From assembly GCA_000155695.1 (NCBI GenBank), contig DS990592.1, forward strand, positions 1,200,267 to 1,264,266: 64,000 nt of DNA, in the 5' to 3' direction. Source of the stretch: Verrucomicrobiia bacterium DG1235 (GTDB lineage Bacteria > Verrucomicrobiota > Verrucomicrobiia > Opitutales > Opitutaceae). The position numbers and the translations under genes were made by a program. A model generated the notes under the pieces. It did no database searches, was not told where the DNA came from, and was given only the letters and a program-made list of their open reading frames with translations. Shown one piece after another: positions 42,106-51,308 of the stretch. The stretch's first letter is position 1. The number at the start of each line of letters is the position of its first letter.

Positions 42106-42951
42106 ATGGCAGAGCTCGGAAAACGAAACACACTGGCGATTCTCAACGAATCTCCGCACGGCCTCTATCTGGACGGCGAAGAACTTGGCGATATCCTACT
42201 CCCGCGAACGCTCGTCCCCAAGGGCTTAACTCCAAATGCGAAACTAGACGTATTCGTGTATTTGGATTCCGAGGACAGAATCGTCGCCACCACGGAAACG
42301 CCGCTCGCCCAAGTCGGCCAGTTCGTCTCGCTCGAAGTCGCTAGCATCAATGAAAAGATCGGTGCCTTCCTCGACTGGGGCCTCTCCAAAGACCTCCTCC
42401 TCCCTTATCGCGAACAGAAAAGCCCACCTCGCGTCGGACAAAACCGCGTGGTCTACGTCTACGTCGACGAGCAAAGCGGCCGCATCGTCGCCAGCGAGCG
42501 CTACGACCGTTTTCTCAGCAAATACCGCCCCACATACGCTGATCAGGAACCTGTAGACCTCATGGTCGTCGGAGAAACCCCGCTCGGCTACAAAGCCGTC
42601 ATCAACCACAGCCACATCGGCCTGCTATACGATAACGAGCTCTCCGAGCCCCTCAAAATCGGCCAAACCCTCAAAGGTTTCGTCAACAAAATCCGCTCGG
42701 ACGGAAACATCGATCTCCGCCGCGACCAAACCGGCTACACCCGCGTCGGACCGCTCACCGAAAAGATTCTTCAGGCTATAAAAGCAAACGACGGCCAGCT
42801 CCACCTCGACGACAAATCCCCGCCCGAAGCCATCCGAGCCGAATTCGACGTCAGCAAGAAGGCGTACAAGCAAGCCCTCGGCGCCCTCTACAAGCAGCGT
42901 CTCATCCGCTTCACTCCCAAGGGAGTGGAACTCGCCGAAGGCGAGTCCTAG
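42106..42951 (+). CDS. cvfB: CvfB/YitL-family S1-like RNA-binding protein
   Basis: This 281-aa protein with tandem S1-type OB folds starts RNTLAILNESPHGLYLDGEELGDILLPRTLVP. It continues LDVFVYLDSEDRIVATT, VASINEKIGAFLDWGLSKDLLLPYREQ, RIVASERYDRFLSK and the C-terminal winged helix-like IRAEFDVSKKAYKQALGALYKQRLI. This is the CvfB layout: three S1-like domains plus a wHTH that binds RNA. ATG 42106 is chosen; the frame is open upstream, but those residues are proline-rich. Confidence 0.9.
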   Translation: MAELGKRNTLAILNESPHGLYLDGEELGDILLPRTLVPKGLTPNAKLDVFVYLDSEDRIVATTETPLAQVGQFVSLEVASINEKIGAFLDWGLSKDLLLPYREQKSPPRVGQNRVVYVYVDEQSGRIVASERYDRFLSKYRPTYADQEPVDLMVVGETPLGYKAVINHSHIGLLYDNELSEPLKIGQTLKGFVNKIRSDGNIDLRRDQTGYTRVGPLTEKILQAIKANDGQLHLDDKSPPEAIRAEFDVSKKAYKQALGALYKQRLIRFTPKGVELAEGES

Positions 42952-43351
42952 GGCGTATTTTCCCTCAGCGAAAGCTAGGCGAAATCACGTCTCTACCCCC
43001 TGTTCGGCTAACTTTTTCAAAAAAAGACAAAAAAGCATTGAACAACAACGGCCTTTATCCGTCTTACACACCGTTGGCACTCGCTTAGCGAGGCCACATT
43101 TGGGGTAACAAAGAAAACAAGTGGCGGATCGCTTAGGGGTAGGCGATCCGCCTTTTCTTTGCCCAAATCCCAAGAGACCCCAGAAAAACGCGATGAATAA
43201 CGAGTAAGATCACCGTTTAGTTAAGGTACCTCGAGCTGCACCCAAACTGCCAGATCTCAAAACGCGTCACAAAAAACCTCATCCTCTTGTAAGTTTTTGG
43301 CGCCGTCCGGGCTCTAGTGAGGCAAAGCAAAACCAAAATCAAAGCTTCACT
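42952..43351. other. 400-bp gap with hairpins, possible small RNA
   Basis: No gene is visible. From 43030 onward the sequence contains a possible -35 (TTGAAC, 43038-43043), a small hairpin CTCGC-TTA-GCGAG (43080-43092) and the strong hairpin and T-tract at 43123-43158. The strong hairpin is 170 bp beyond the cvfB stop, so it may terminate a separate short transcript rather than cvfB. No matching -10 is convincing. Confidence 0.3.
43123..43158 (+). terminator. rho-independent terminator
   Basis: GGCGGATCGC (43123-43132) pairs perfectly with GCGATCCGCC (43143-43152) around a 10-nt loop, and TTTTCTTT follows. Confidence 0.85.
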
Positions 43352-45142
43352 ATGAAAACGCCACTCAAGCTCCTCGCCATCCCTACCCTCATCGCCCTTG
43401 CGATTTCGACAACACCTTCCCCCATCTCCGCCGCCGATCGATCCGCCCCATCGCCCGCCGGACACTGGGAAGGTTCCATCACTCTACCGGGCACAACTCT
43501 CCAAATGCGTCTCGATCTCGAAGACACCGACGCAGAACTGAGCGGTACCATAGATATCCCGGCTCAAGGGATGCGCGGCTATCAACTCGTCGACGTCCAA
43601 GCATCACCCGAACACCTCTCCTTCGCCCTGCCAAACATCCCCGGCGATCCCAAATTCCACGGATCCCTGTTCGGAGACGGAAACTCCATCAAAGGAAAGC
43701 TCTCCCAATCCGGACAAAGCTTCGATTTCGAAATCAAACGCAAGGAGAAGCAGAAAATCGAAGGCGAAACTCCAAGCCACGGAATCCCAGGAGAAGGCAT
43801 CGCCGGAGCATGGCAAGGCTCGCTACGCCCGGGAGCCTTCGAACTAAGACTGCTTTTCAAACTCTCAACCGAGAACGGCACCCACTCCGGCACCCTCAGC
43901 AGTATCGACCAAAACGCCCACGACATCCCCATCAGCCATATCGAAATCAACGAAAGCACGCTCCTAATCCAGATAGAAAAGATCGGCACTCGATTCGAAG
44001 GCTCCCTCTCCGAGGATGGATCGAAAGTCACCGGTAACTGGATACAGGGAAACAGCAAAATGCCCCTCACCATCCTGCGACTCGAGAAAGAGCCAGAACT
44101 CGCTCGTCCCCAAGAACCGAAAAAGCCTTACCCGTACAACGAGGAGGAAATTACCTTCGAAAACGCTGCAGCGAGTATCACACTTTCGGGTACATTCACG
44201 TTTCCCAGCTCTCCCGGCCCGCACCCCACAGTTGTCCTCATTAGCGGATCAGGTCCGCAAGATCGCGACGAATCTATCATGGGACATCGCCCCTTTTTAG
44301 TTCTCGCCGATCATCTCACACGCTCGGGCATCGCCGTGCTTCGTTACGACGATAGAGGCTACAACAAATCTACCGGCGACTTCAAGACGGCAACAACCAG
44401 CGACTTCACCACCGACACCCTCTCCGCCCTAGCCTACCTCAAAACGCGTTCGGAAGTGGATACCCAGCAAATCGGCCTCATCGGTCACAGCGAAGGAGGC
44501 CTCATCGCGCCGCAAGCAGCCGTCGCTACAGAAGACGTCTCCTTTATCGTACTCCTTGCCGGCGTCGGCGTACCCATGAAAGAACTACTCACTCGCCAGT
44601 CCCAAGACATGATGCGCCTCGCGGGTGCCAGCGAAGAAATGAGAAGCTTCCAAGCAGGCCTACAAAAGCGAATCTTCGATACCGTCACAAACTCAACCGA
44701 CCATCACGATCTAGAATCCCAAATAAAAGAGCTCTTTGCAGAGGCGACCTCAGGCTTCACCCAAGAGGAACGCGATACCTTTGGGCTCAATCCCGGACAA
44801 ATAGACAACCAGATCCAGATGGTCACTACCCCTTGGTTCCGCCAACTTCTATCGATCGACCCCCGCCCCACCTTGCAAAAGGTTGAATGCCCCGTTCTCG
44901 CTATTAATGGCGCAAAGGACGTGCAAGTCGCCTCTGGAGAAAACCTCGCAGCAATCGACTCCGCATTAAAATCAGGTGGCAACACAAACATCACAACCAA
45001 GGAATTCCCAAACCTCAATCACCTCTTCCAAACAGCTGAATCAGGAGCCACCTCCGAATACGGAACCATAGAAGAAACCTTCAACCCCAAAGCCCTAACT
45101 GTCGTGTCCCACTGGATACGGAAAACCACCGGGCTTGAATGA
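43352..45142 (+). CDS. exported alpha/beta hydrolase with N-terminal beta domains
   Basis: This 596-aa protein has a signal peptide (MKTPLKLLAIPTLIALAISTTPSPISA). Two related N-terminal beta-rich domains follow (GHWEGSITLPGTTLQMRLDL... and GAWQGSLRPGAFELRLLFKL..., each ~110 residues). The C-terminal alpha/beta hydrolase begins near 265: the oxyanion region VVLISGSGPQDRDESIMGHRPF, then LRYDDRGYNKSTGDF, the nucleophile elbow GLIGHSEGGLIAP, the acid in VLAINGAKDVQV and the histidine in NLNHLFQ. The closest general class is dienelactone hydrolase/serine peptidase-like. The ECF sigma gene starts 65 bp downstream. Confidence 0.85.
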   Translation: MKTPLKLLAIPTLIALAISTTPSPISAADRSAPSPAGHWEGSITLPGTTLQMRLDLEDTDAELSGTIDIPAQGMRGYQLVDVQASPEHLSFALPNIPGDPKFHGSLFGDGNSIKGKLSQSGQSFDFEIKRKEKQKIEGETPSHGIPGEGIAGAWQGSLRPGAFELRLLFKLSTENGTHSGTLSSIDQNAHDIPISHIEINESTLLIQIEKIGTRFEGSLSEDGSKVTGNWIQGNSKMPLTILRLEKEPELARPQEPKKPYPYNEEEITFENAAASITLSGTFTFPSSPGPHPTVVLISGSGPQDRDESIMGHRPFLVLADHLTRSGIAVLRYDDRGYNKSTGDFKTATTSDFTTDTLSALAYLKTRSEVDTQQIGLIGHSEGGLIAPQAAVATEDVSFIVLLAGVGVPMKELLTRQSQDMMRLAGASEEMRSFQAGLQKRIFDTVTNSTDHHDLESQIKELFAEATSGFTQEERDTFGLNPGQIDNQIQMVTTPWFRQLLSIDPRPTLQKVECPVLAINGAKDVQVASGENLAAIDSALKSGGNTNITTKEFPNLNHLFQTAESGATSEYGTIEETFNPKALTVVSHWIRKTTGLE

Positions 45143-45207
45143 AACGACAGTGATCTTGTCAAAAACCGGCCATCGCTGACAATTAATCCTCCCCAACGAT
45201 ATTTTCC

Positions 45208-45720
45208 ATGCAAGAAAGCGAACAACGCCGAATACTTGACGACTGGCTGGACCAACACCGTGGCCTGCTCTTCAAAGTAGTCCGAGCCTACGCCTCCAAA
45301 CAACACGATCAGGAAGACCTTTTCCAGGAAATCGCCACCCAAGTCTGGAATTCCATTCCCAAATTTCGAGGCGACTCGAAAGTCTCAACCTGGATCTATC
45401 GAGTCGCCTTCTACTCCGCAATCGCCTGGTCGAAGAAAGAGAAAAAGCACAAGGCGAAGCATAGCTCGATAGACGACTACCAACCGCTGCTTCAGCAAGC
45501 AACAGCCGCCAAAAACCCACGCCTCGACTGGCTCTACGATCAAATAGGCCAGCTCGACGAAATCGACCGATCGCTCACCCTGATGATGCTAGATGGGTAC
45601 AGTTATAAGGAAATCTCAACGACACTTGGACTTTCCGAAAGCAACGTCGGCGTGAAGCTCAATCGCATCAAAAAACACCTCAGCGAAAAATCAAAAGAGA
45701 CACCGAACAATGAATTTTGA
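45208..45720 (+). CDS. ECF-type RNA polymerase sigma factor
   Basis: This 170-aa protein has region 2 (LFKVVRAYASKQHDQEDLFQEIATQVWNSIPKFRGDSKVSTWIYRVAFYSAI) and region 4 (LDEIDRSLTLMMLDGYSYKEISTTLGLSESNVGVKLNRIKKHL). This is the minimal two-region ECF form. Its stop overlaps the next ATG by 11 bp, so the two are translationally coupled, as sigma and anti-sigma pairs usually are. Confidence 0.93.
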   Translation: MQESEQRRILDDWLDQHRGLLFKVVRAYASKQHDQEDLFQEIATQVWNSIPKFRGDSKVSTWIYRVAFYSAIAWSKKEKKHKAKHSSIDDYQPLLQQATAAKNPRLDWLYDQIGQLDEIDRSLTLMMLDGYSYKEISTTLGLSESNVGVKLNRIKKHLSEKSKETPNNEF

Positions 45721-46360
45721 AGACATGAAAGTCATCTGGGACTCGCAAGAACAGGAGCCCCTCTACGCAATCGACCAGAAAAACCTCCACTCGCTCATCC
45801 AAAGCAAAACGCGAAAATTCCGCCGCCACATGCGCTGGCAGGAAGTCCAAACTTACGGAAGCACCCTCCTCGTACTCGCCACCGCCGCGTTTTTCTTGTA
45901 CCTGAGCTACGCCGGACTTCTCGTAAAAACAGACAAAGACACCACGCTTTCCCTCTGGGACCAAATCGCCCTAGGAGTTGGCAGTATTTTTTGGATACAT
46001 TTTGCCTATACCGTTTTTTCGAGCAGACGAAAACAAGCTCATCAGGAACGGGTCTATACGTCCACGCTCAGTGACGAGATCGACAAAGATCTCTCCCATG
46101 TCGAATTTCAAATCAAGATCCGGAAACACATCGCCCTGCGATACGTTCCACCTTATTTCGGCGCTCTCCTATTCCTCTACATTACTATCAAAATGGCAGG
46201 CCAATCACCCTGGCTAGCGCTTCCCGTAGGAGCAGCCCTCGCAATCGCGCTTCTTATCGAAGCACGTTGCCAACGGCGTCTCGTAAACAAAAAGATGCTT
46301 CCCCTAAAGCAGGATTTGGAAATTCTAAAATCCAAGCTTGCGGAAACTGAGAACGAATAG
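45710..46360 (+). CDS. membrane protein coupled to the ECF sigma factor, candidate anti-sigma
   Basis: This 216-aa protein has an N-terminal cytoplasmic region (MNFEDMKVIWDSQEQEPLYAID...), a basic segment, and about four transmembrane helices in two pairs (STLLVLATAAFFLYLSYAGLL, ALGVGSIFWIHFAYTVF, YFGALLFLYITIKMAG, LALPVGAALAIALLIEA), ending in a coiled-coil-like tail. There is no zinc anti-sigma motif (HxxxCxxC) and no FecR domain. The 11-bp overlap with the sigma gene is the main hint that it regulates it. Confidence 0.7.
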   Translation: MNFEDMKVIWDSQEQEPLYAIDQKNLHSLIQSKTRKFRRHMRWQEVQTYGSTLLVLATAAFFLYLSYAGLLVKTDKDTTLSLWDQIALGVGSIFWIHFAYTVFSSRRKQAHQERVYTSTLSDEIDKDLSHVEFQIKIRKHIALRYVPPYFGALLFLYITIKMAGQSPWLALPVGAALAIALLIEARCQRRLVNKKMLPLKQDLEILKSKLAETENE

Positions 46361-46390
46361 CGACAGTCCACAACTACAATCAGCGCTCAA

Positions 46391-47293
46391 CTACAGAATC
46401 GCTCTAGCCCAGCAACCAGATAGAGCGAGTCCGACCAAACTCAGAAACAAGAACTGCTGCCATTGTTTTAGCTTCGCGTGCAGCGCCGTCCAGGAAATCG
46501 AAATCGCCAAGGCAATCCCATACCCGAAGGACCAGAAATGCCCGGCTACATCCGTCGGAAAATCGCCGCCTCCCATCCAAGCGAACAATACACAGCCGCC
46601 AAAAAACGGCACGAGCCAATCGCGACTCTGAATCGGCTCCTTCGAGCGAAAGTACGCCCCAACCGGAAACCCTGCTAGAATACCAAGAGACGCGAAAACC
46701 GCTGTCGACGCTCCGAGAGACGAATAGCTTTCGCCCGCGTTCAGAAGCGCGTTCGTGAAATTCGCCAAACTCGCCGCTAGGATGATCGAAAACCAAGCCA
46801 AGCCATTTCCCATGTATCGACAACATAGATACGCGAATATTGATATCCCCATCAGGTTCCCTGCAAGGTGCCCAATATCCCCGTGCAAAGTAACCGCCGT
46901 CACGATTCTCCACCACTCTCCGTCTTGAACAACAGCCTCGCTGCTATTCATCCCCAGTTCCTTAAGATCCGGATACTGATTCTGGGCCCAGAAAACGAAT
47001 ACAAGAACCGCAACAAAAGCGACAGTAGGCAACTTGCTGAGAGACGGAGCCGAAATGTCCAGTGAACGAGGAGGCCAAAAGCGATTCGTTCTCTCCGTGG
47101 CAGCCACCTCCTTGCGAAGCCTCGTCGCTTCGTTTCGTGACACGACTAACAGATAACGACCCTCGACATGCTCCACCCAATACGGCTGCCCGCAAGCAAG
47201 CGCCGTCAGGCCAGCGTCGTGCGCCTGCGCTGCGGTAGGATAGCTCCCTATCACTGCATAGTCACTCTCCTCTTCTTCGTACCTATCAGACAT
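46391..47293 (-). CDS. rhomboid family intramembrane serine protease
   Basis: This is a 300-aa protein. An N-terminal ~95-residue cytoplasmic part (including AVIGSYPTAAQAHDAGLTALACG) precedes a rhomboid core of six or more helices: HLAGNLMGISIFAYL with the conserved Asn, the catalytic Ser in GASTAVFASLGIL and the catalytic His in DVAGHFWSFGYGIAL. The Ser-site motif is GASTA in place of the common GxSG-x. It is convergent with the sigma operon and divergent from the sensor kinase. Confidence 0.88.
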   Translation of the reverse strand: MSDRYEEEESDYAVIGSYPTAAQAHDAGLTALACGQPYWVEHVEGRYLLVVSRNEATRLRKEVAATERTNRFWPPRSLDISAPSLSKLPTVAFVAVLVFVFWAQNQYPDLKELGMNSSEAVVQDGEWWRIVTAVTLHGDIGHLAGNLMGISIFAYLCCRYMGNGLAWFSIILAASLANFTNALLNAGESYSSLGASTAVFASLGILAGFPVGAYFRSKEPIQSRDWLVPFFGGCVLFAWMGGGDFPTDVAGHFWSFGYGIALAISISWTALHAKLKQWQQFLFLSLVGLALSGCWARAIL

Positions 47294-47530
47294 CTAACCT
47301 CTACTAGCCTCCCTACCATTATCAGTCAAACAAGCACTCAGTCCCTCTTGTTGAAAAGCCTGCGAATCGATAACATTCGTATCTAAATTACCCCTACTGA
47401 CCTATTAAAAAACGATAAAATCTTCGATTGGTCACCAGATAGCCTCGGTTTCGCAGTTCTCCATTTGACTACCTCAAGAAGTGACTACCACTTACACAGG
47501 TAATAGCTAGCGCCAATCCTTGTGTAAGTC

Positions 47531-49942
47531 ATGCTTCCGATGTTTCTAGATGCCACCACCGACCTAAGTGTCGCGTATGAGGGCACGTACGATGTCACGC
47601 TTGTCATCCTCTCCTATGCCGTAGCCTGCCTCGCAGCCTTTTGCGCCCTCTCAATCCTGAGAAAGAATCTCCACAAAGAGAAGCGGCGAAAACAAAAGGC
47701 GCTCTGGCAGTCAATCGGGGCGATCGCGATGGGAGTCGGCGTCTGGGCCATGCACTTCATCGGTATGCTGGCCTTCAAACTTCCCATCCCAGTAGGATAT
47801 GATCCAGTCATAACCACGCTCTCCGCGCTCCCAGCCGTCTTCTCAAGCTGGATCGTGCTGAAGCTCATCGGCGGGAGCGAGCTCTCGACAAATCGCCTCA
47901 TAGCCGGAGGCGTATTGATGGGCTCAGGCATCGGCCTCATGCACTATTCCGGCATGGCTGGCATGCAACTTAATGCCATGATGTACTACGACCCGATCAT
48001 CTTCGCCAGTTCCATCGGCGTAGCGGTCGTACTGTCTATCGCCTCCCTTTACACAACCTACTACCTCAAACGATTCTCTGAATCACGCCCTCTAATCAGT
48101 CGCTCCATTGGAGCTATCATCATGGGCCTAGCCGTTGGCACCATGCACTACACGGGCATGGCGGCGACTCACTATCTGGATCTCTGCACCACGCCCGTAG
48201 AAATCTCTGGCCTCAAGCCCTCCGTTCTCGTCGCTCTCGTCAGCATCGCCAGCTTGGTTATCATCGGTCTTACCACCCTGGCGGGCGTCATCGACTACAA
48301 CTATCGAGCCGCCACTCGCTCGGCCACGACGAGCCAGGCCATACTCACCCGCGTGTTGGACAATACCGGGCAAGGCTACCTGCAAACGGACAACGATGGC
48401 GTCATTCTAAACCTCAACCCAGCCATGAGCCAACTCCTGGATCGCCAACGCGAACAACTAGTTGGCCGCCATATCAGCGATTTCGTTTCCAGCCCTAATG
48501 ACGAAAAAAACACCCCATCGCTTTCCAACTCCGAAACGATCGAAACAAGCAACAACGAAGTCTCCCTCCTTCGCCCCGACGGAAAATCAATTCCCTGTAT
48601 CGAAAATTCGACTACTATTCAGGACGATGACGGCGAGGCCATCGGAGCAGTTGGGCTCTTCACCGACATCTCCGAGATAAAGGAAAGAGAGCAGGAATCG
48701 AAGTCGAAAGCCGACCTAGTCCTTACAGTGCTCAACTCCATTATCGTAGGCGTCGTTTTGATCGACCAGAAAGGTACCATCGAGCTCTTCAATCATGTCT
48801 GCGAAAAGATGTTCAACTACAAGTCCGAGGATGTTATCGGAAGGAACGTATCCATCTTGATGACTGGCGCCGACCGAGAGAAACACGACGGTTATCTCGC
48901 ATCAAGAATCCCCACCGGAAAAAGCCGCGTGCTCGGCGTCGGTGATCGCGAGCTCCTCGCCCGCAAAAAGGACGGCACTCGGTTTCCCATCGAACTCGGA
49001 ATCAACCAAATCACCCTGGACAACAAAAAGATGTTCGTTGGAGCGATTCTCGATATTTCCGCTCGGAAAAACGAACAAAAGCGACGCGAAGAATTGGAGC
49101 GTGAACTCGTGCACACTTCCAAGCTCGAAGCGGTCGGCCAGCTCGCCGGCGGTATTGCTCACGAAATCAACACGCCAGTTCAGTACATCGGCGACAATCT
49201 CGGCTTCCTAGAAGAGGAATTTTCAGCAATCCTTCCCTTCATCAAAGAGTGTCAATGCATCGCAAAAGACGCGACCGCCCCCTCTGTCACTTCCCCAAGC
49301 TTCGAGCGACTTAAAAACGCCGTATCCAGACTCGACGTACCCTACATCGAGGAAGACATTCCTCAGGCGATTACACAGTCTATATCTGGCATCAACGACG
49401 TTGCTCGGATCGTACTATCGATGAAAGAATTCTCCCATCCGAGCGGACAAGGCCTAAGTTCCTTCGACTTGCCCAGCGCGATCAATAATATCCTCACTAT
49501 TTCCCGCAACGAATGGAAGCGAGTAGCTAGAGTCGAGCTCGATTTCGAGGAAGATTTGCCGCTTGTTCAGTGCTACCCTGGAGGCGTTAACCAAGCCTTG
49601 CTCAATATTGTAGTAAACGCCGCTCACGCCATTGCCGACGCGGATCTCAAAAGCGAAGGAGAAATCAGAATCAAAACCAGAAAGGTTGATTCCGATGTTG
49701 AGATCCAAATTTCGGATACCGGAATCGGCATGCCTGATGGTGTTAAGAAAAAGGTTTTCGAACCCTTTTTCACAACAAAGGAAGTCGGAAGAGGCACAGG
49801 TCAAGGTCTCGCCATCACATGGGATATCATTGTCAAGAAACACCAAGGGTCTATAGATGTTGAATCCGAATCAGGCCATGGTACAACCTTCACAATTCGC
49901 CTGCCAATTGAAGGAAAACAGCAAAGGAAACCCGCTGAATGA
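47531..49942 (+). CDS. MHYT-domain sensor histidine kinase with PAS domains
   Basis: This 803-aa membrane sensor has an N-terminal MHYT domain (~1-235) with repeated M-H-x-x-G-M motifs (WAMHFIGMLAF, LMHYSGMAGMQL, TMHYTGMAATHYL), thought to bind a metal and sense gas or redox. Two PAS domains follow (~270-390 and ~395-515). The dimerisation region has EAVGQLAGGIAHEINTPVQYIGDNLGFL, with its H-box histidine, and a long insertion. The HATPase_c has NQALLNIVVNAAHAI, DTGIGMPDGV and GTGQGLAITWDII. The 3' end overlaps the REC-HDOD gene by 4 bp. Confidence 0.92.
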   Translation: MLPMFLDATTDLSVAYEGTYDVTLVILSYAVACLAAFCALSILRKNLHKEKRRKQKALWQSIGAIAMGVGVWAMHFIGMLAFKLPIPVGYDPVITTLSALPAVFSSWIVLKLIGGSELSTNRLIAGGVLMGSGIGLMHYSGMAGMQLNAMMYYDPIIFASSIGVAVVLSIASLYTTYYLKRFSESRPLISRSIGAIIMGLAVGTMHYTGMAATHYLDLCTTPVEISGLKPSVLVALVSIASLVIIGLTTLAGVIDYNYRAATRSATTSQAILTRVLDNTGQGYLQTDNDGVILNLNPAMSQLLDRQREQLVGRHISDFVSSPNDEKNTPSLSNSETIETSNNEVSLLRPDGKSIPCIENSTTIQDDDGEAIGAVGLFTDISEIKEREQESKSKADLVLTVLNSIIVGVVLIDQKGTIELFNHVCEKMFNYKSEDVIGRNVSILMTGADREKHDGYLASRIPTGKSRVLGVGDRELLARKKDGTRFPIELGINQITLDNKKMFVGAILDISARKNEQKRREELERELVHTSKLEAVGQLAGGIAHEINTPVQYIGDNLGFLEEEFSAILPFIKECQCIAKDATAPSVTSPSFERLKNAVSRLDVPYIEEDIPQAITQSISGINDVARIVLSMKEFSHPSGQGLSSFDLPSAINNILTISRNEWKRVARVELDFEEDLPLVQCYPGGVNQALLNIVVNAAHAIADADLKSEGEIRIKTRKVDSDVEIQISDTGIGMPDGVKKKVFEPFFTTKEVGRGTGQGLAITWDIIVKKHQGSIDVESESGHGTTFTIRLPIEGKQQRKPAE

Positions 49943-51129
49943 GAGAGCGAATTCTATTCGTTGACGACGAAACAAATGTACTGCAAGGGCTTCGCCGAAG
50001 CCTTCGCAAAAAGCGATCCGAGTGGGACTTTCACTTTGAAGACAGCGGCAAAAAAGCGCTCGCCTTGCTAGCGGAAACACCAGTGGACATAATCGTTTCC
50101 GACATGCAAATGCCTAGCATGGACGGAGCGGAATTCCTCGACCAGGCATCAAAGCGATTCCCCAACACCATTCGCATCATCCTATCCGGCTACACCGATC
50201 AGGAAACAATTCTCAGAACCATTGGACCGGCACACCAATACCTAGCGAAACCGTGTAACCACAACGTGCTAATCGATACGATCCAGCGCTCGCTGGACCT
50301 TCGCCGAATGCTCGATTCGGACTCGCTCAGAAGCCTCGTATCCGGACTGGAAACGCTCCCAACTCCATCAGGCGTGTTCAATGAACTCATTAGCGAACTC
50401 TCATCCGAAAAGGCCTCCTCCGATAAAGTCGTAGAAATAATCGAAACAGACGTTTCCCTCACCGCGAACATTCTAAAGCTGACAAATTCCGCTTACTTCG
50501 GGCTCGCCACAAATCACGCCTCTCCCCTCCAAGCGGTTCAGCAGCTCGGACTGGAAACGCTCAAAGCCATCGTCCTGATCGCCGGAACATTCCAAGCCTT
50601 CGAGGGAGACGCTGCGGTATCCTCAGCCATCACAACACTCGGCGAACGCAGCCTAGCCATTGGCATGCTTTCCAAAGCGATTGCGTATTCGCTCAAACTC
50701 GATAAACGCCTCGTAGATCAAGCCTATATCGGCGGCACCTTGTCTCACGTCGGCACCCTTCTGCTTCTGTCGAAGCAGCAGAAAGCATTTAGAAACGTAA
50801 TCGATATCATTGAGCAGGAACAGCTCTCGATAATCGAAGCGGAAAAGAAGGCGCTCGGAGCAACCCACTCCGAAATCGGCGCTTACCTGTTGGGGCTATG
50901 GGGATTCATTGATCCCATCATCGAAGCAGTCGCCCACCACCATGAGCCCGCGCACTGCTCATTCTCGGAAATTACGCCTCTTACATGCGTGCACATTGCC
51001 CAAGAACTAACGCGGCCCGGACATCAAAACGACAACAGCTTTGGCCGACTCGACGAAACCTACCTCGAAAAACTCGGAATCGCAGACCAGTTGCCAAACT
51101 GGAGAAAAATCGCCGAAAAGCTTAGATAG
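49939..51129 (+). CDS. response regulator with HDOD output domain
   Basis: This 396-aa protein has an N-terminal receiver domain (RILFVDDETNVLQGLRRSL; phosphoacceptor in IIVSDMQMPSMDG; conserved Lys in LAKPCN). A C-terminal HDOD domain follows (~140-390; LPTPSGVFNELISEL, IIETDVSLTANILKLTNSAYFGL, AVQQLGLETLKAIVLIAG, DQAYIGGTLSHVGTLLLL). HDOD domains lack the catalytic HD pair and act as non-enzymatic signalling modules. The ATGA overlap with the MHYT kinase gene makes it the kinase's likely partner. Confidence 0.93.
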   Translation: MRERILFVDDETNVLQGLRRSLRKKRSEWDFHFEDSGKKALALLAETPVDIIVSDMQMPSMDGAEFLDQASKRFPNTIRIILSGYTDQETILRTIGPAHQYLAKPCNHNVLIDTIQRSLDLRRMLDSDSLRSLVSGLETLPTPSGVFNELISELSSEKASSDKVVEIIETDVSLTANILKLTNSAYFGLATNHASPLQAVQQLGLETLKAIVLIAGTFQAFEGDAAVSSAITTLGERSLAIGMLSKAIAYSLKLDKRLVDQAYIGGTLSHVGTLLLLSKQQKAFRNVIDIIEQEQLSIIEAEKKALGATHSEIGAYLLGLWGFIDPIIEAVAHHHEPAHCSFSEITPLTCVHIAQELTRPGHQNDNSFGRLDETYLEKLGIADQLPNWRKIAEKLR

Positions 51130-51308
51130 CCGAAAAGGAATCTGCAGTCTGGCGGCGCGAATAAGGAGAAGGTGAAGCTATTCGCCTCCTCGCTCTCGTC
51201 TCCCTCTACTGCCAAATCTCATCGATAAATAGCACTCGCGTCTGAAACATTCTTGGCAACCACGAGACAAACGGTCACCACAGAGACCTCTTGAAATCGA
51301 TTTGTTAA

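Noticed and set aside
45143..45207. CTGACA/GATATT promoter for the sigma gene
   Set aside because: The implied transcription start would fall inside the coding sequence.
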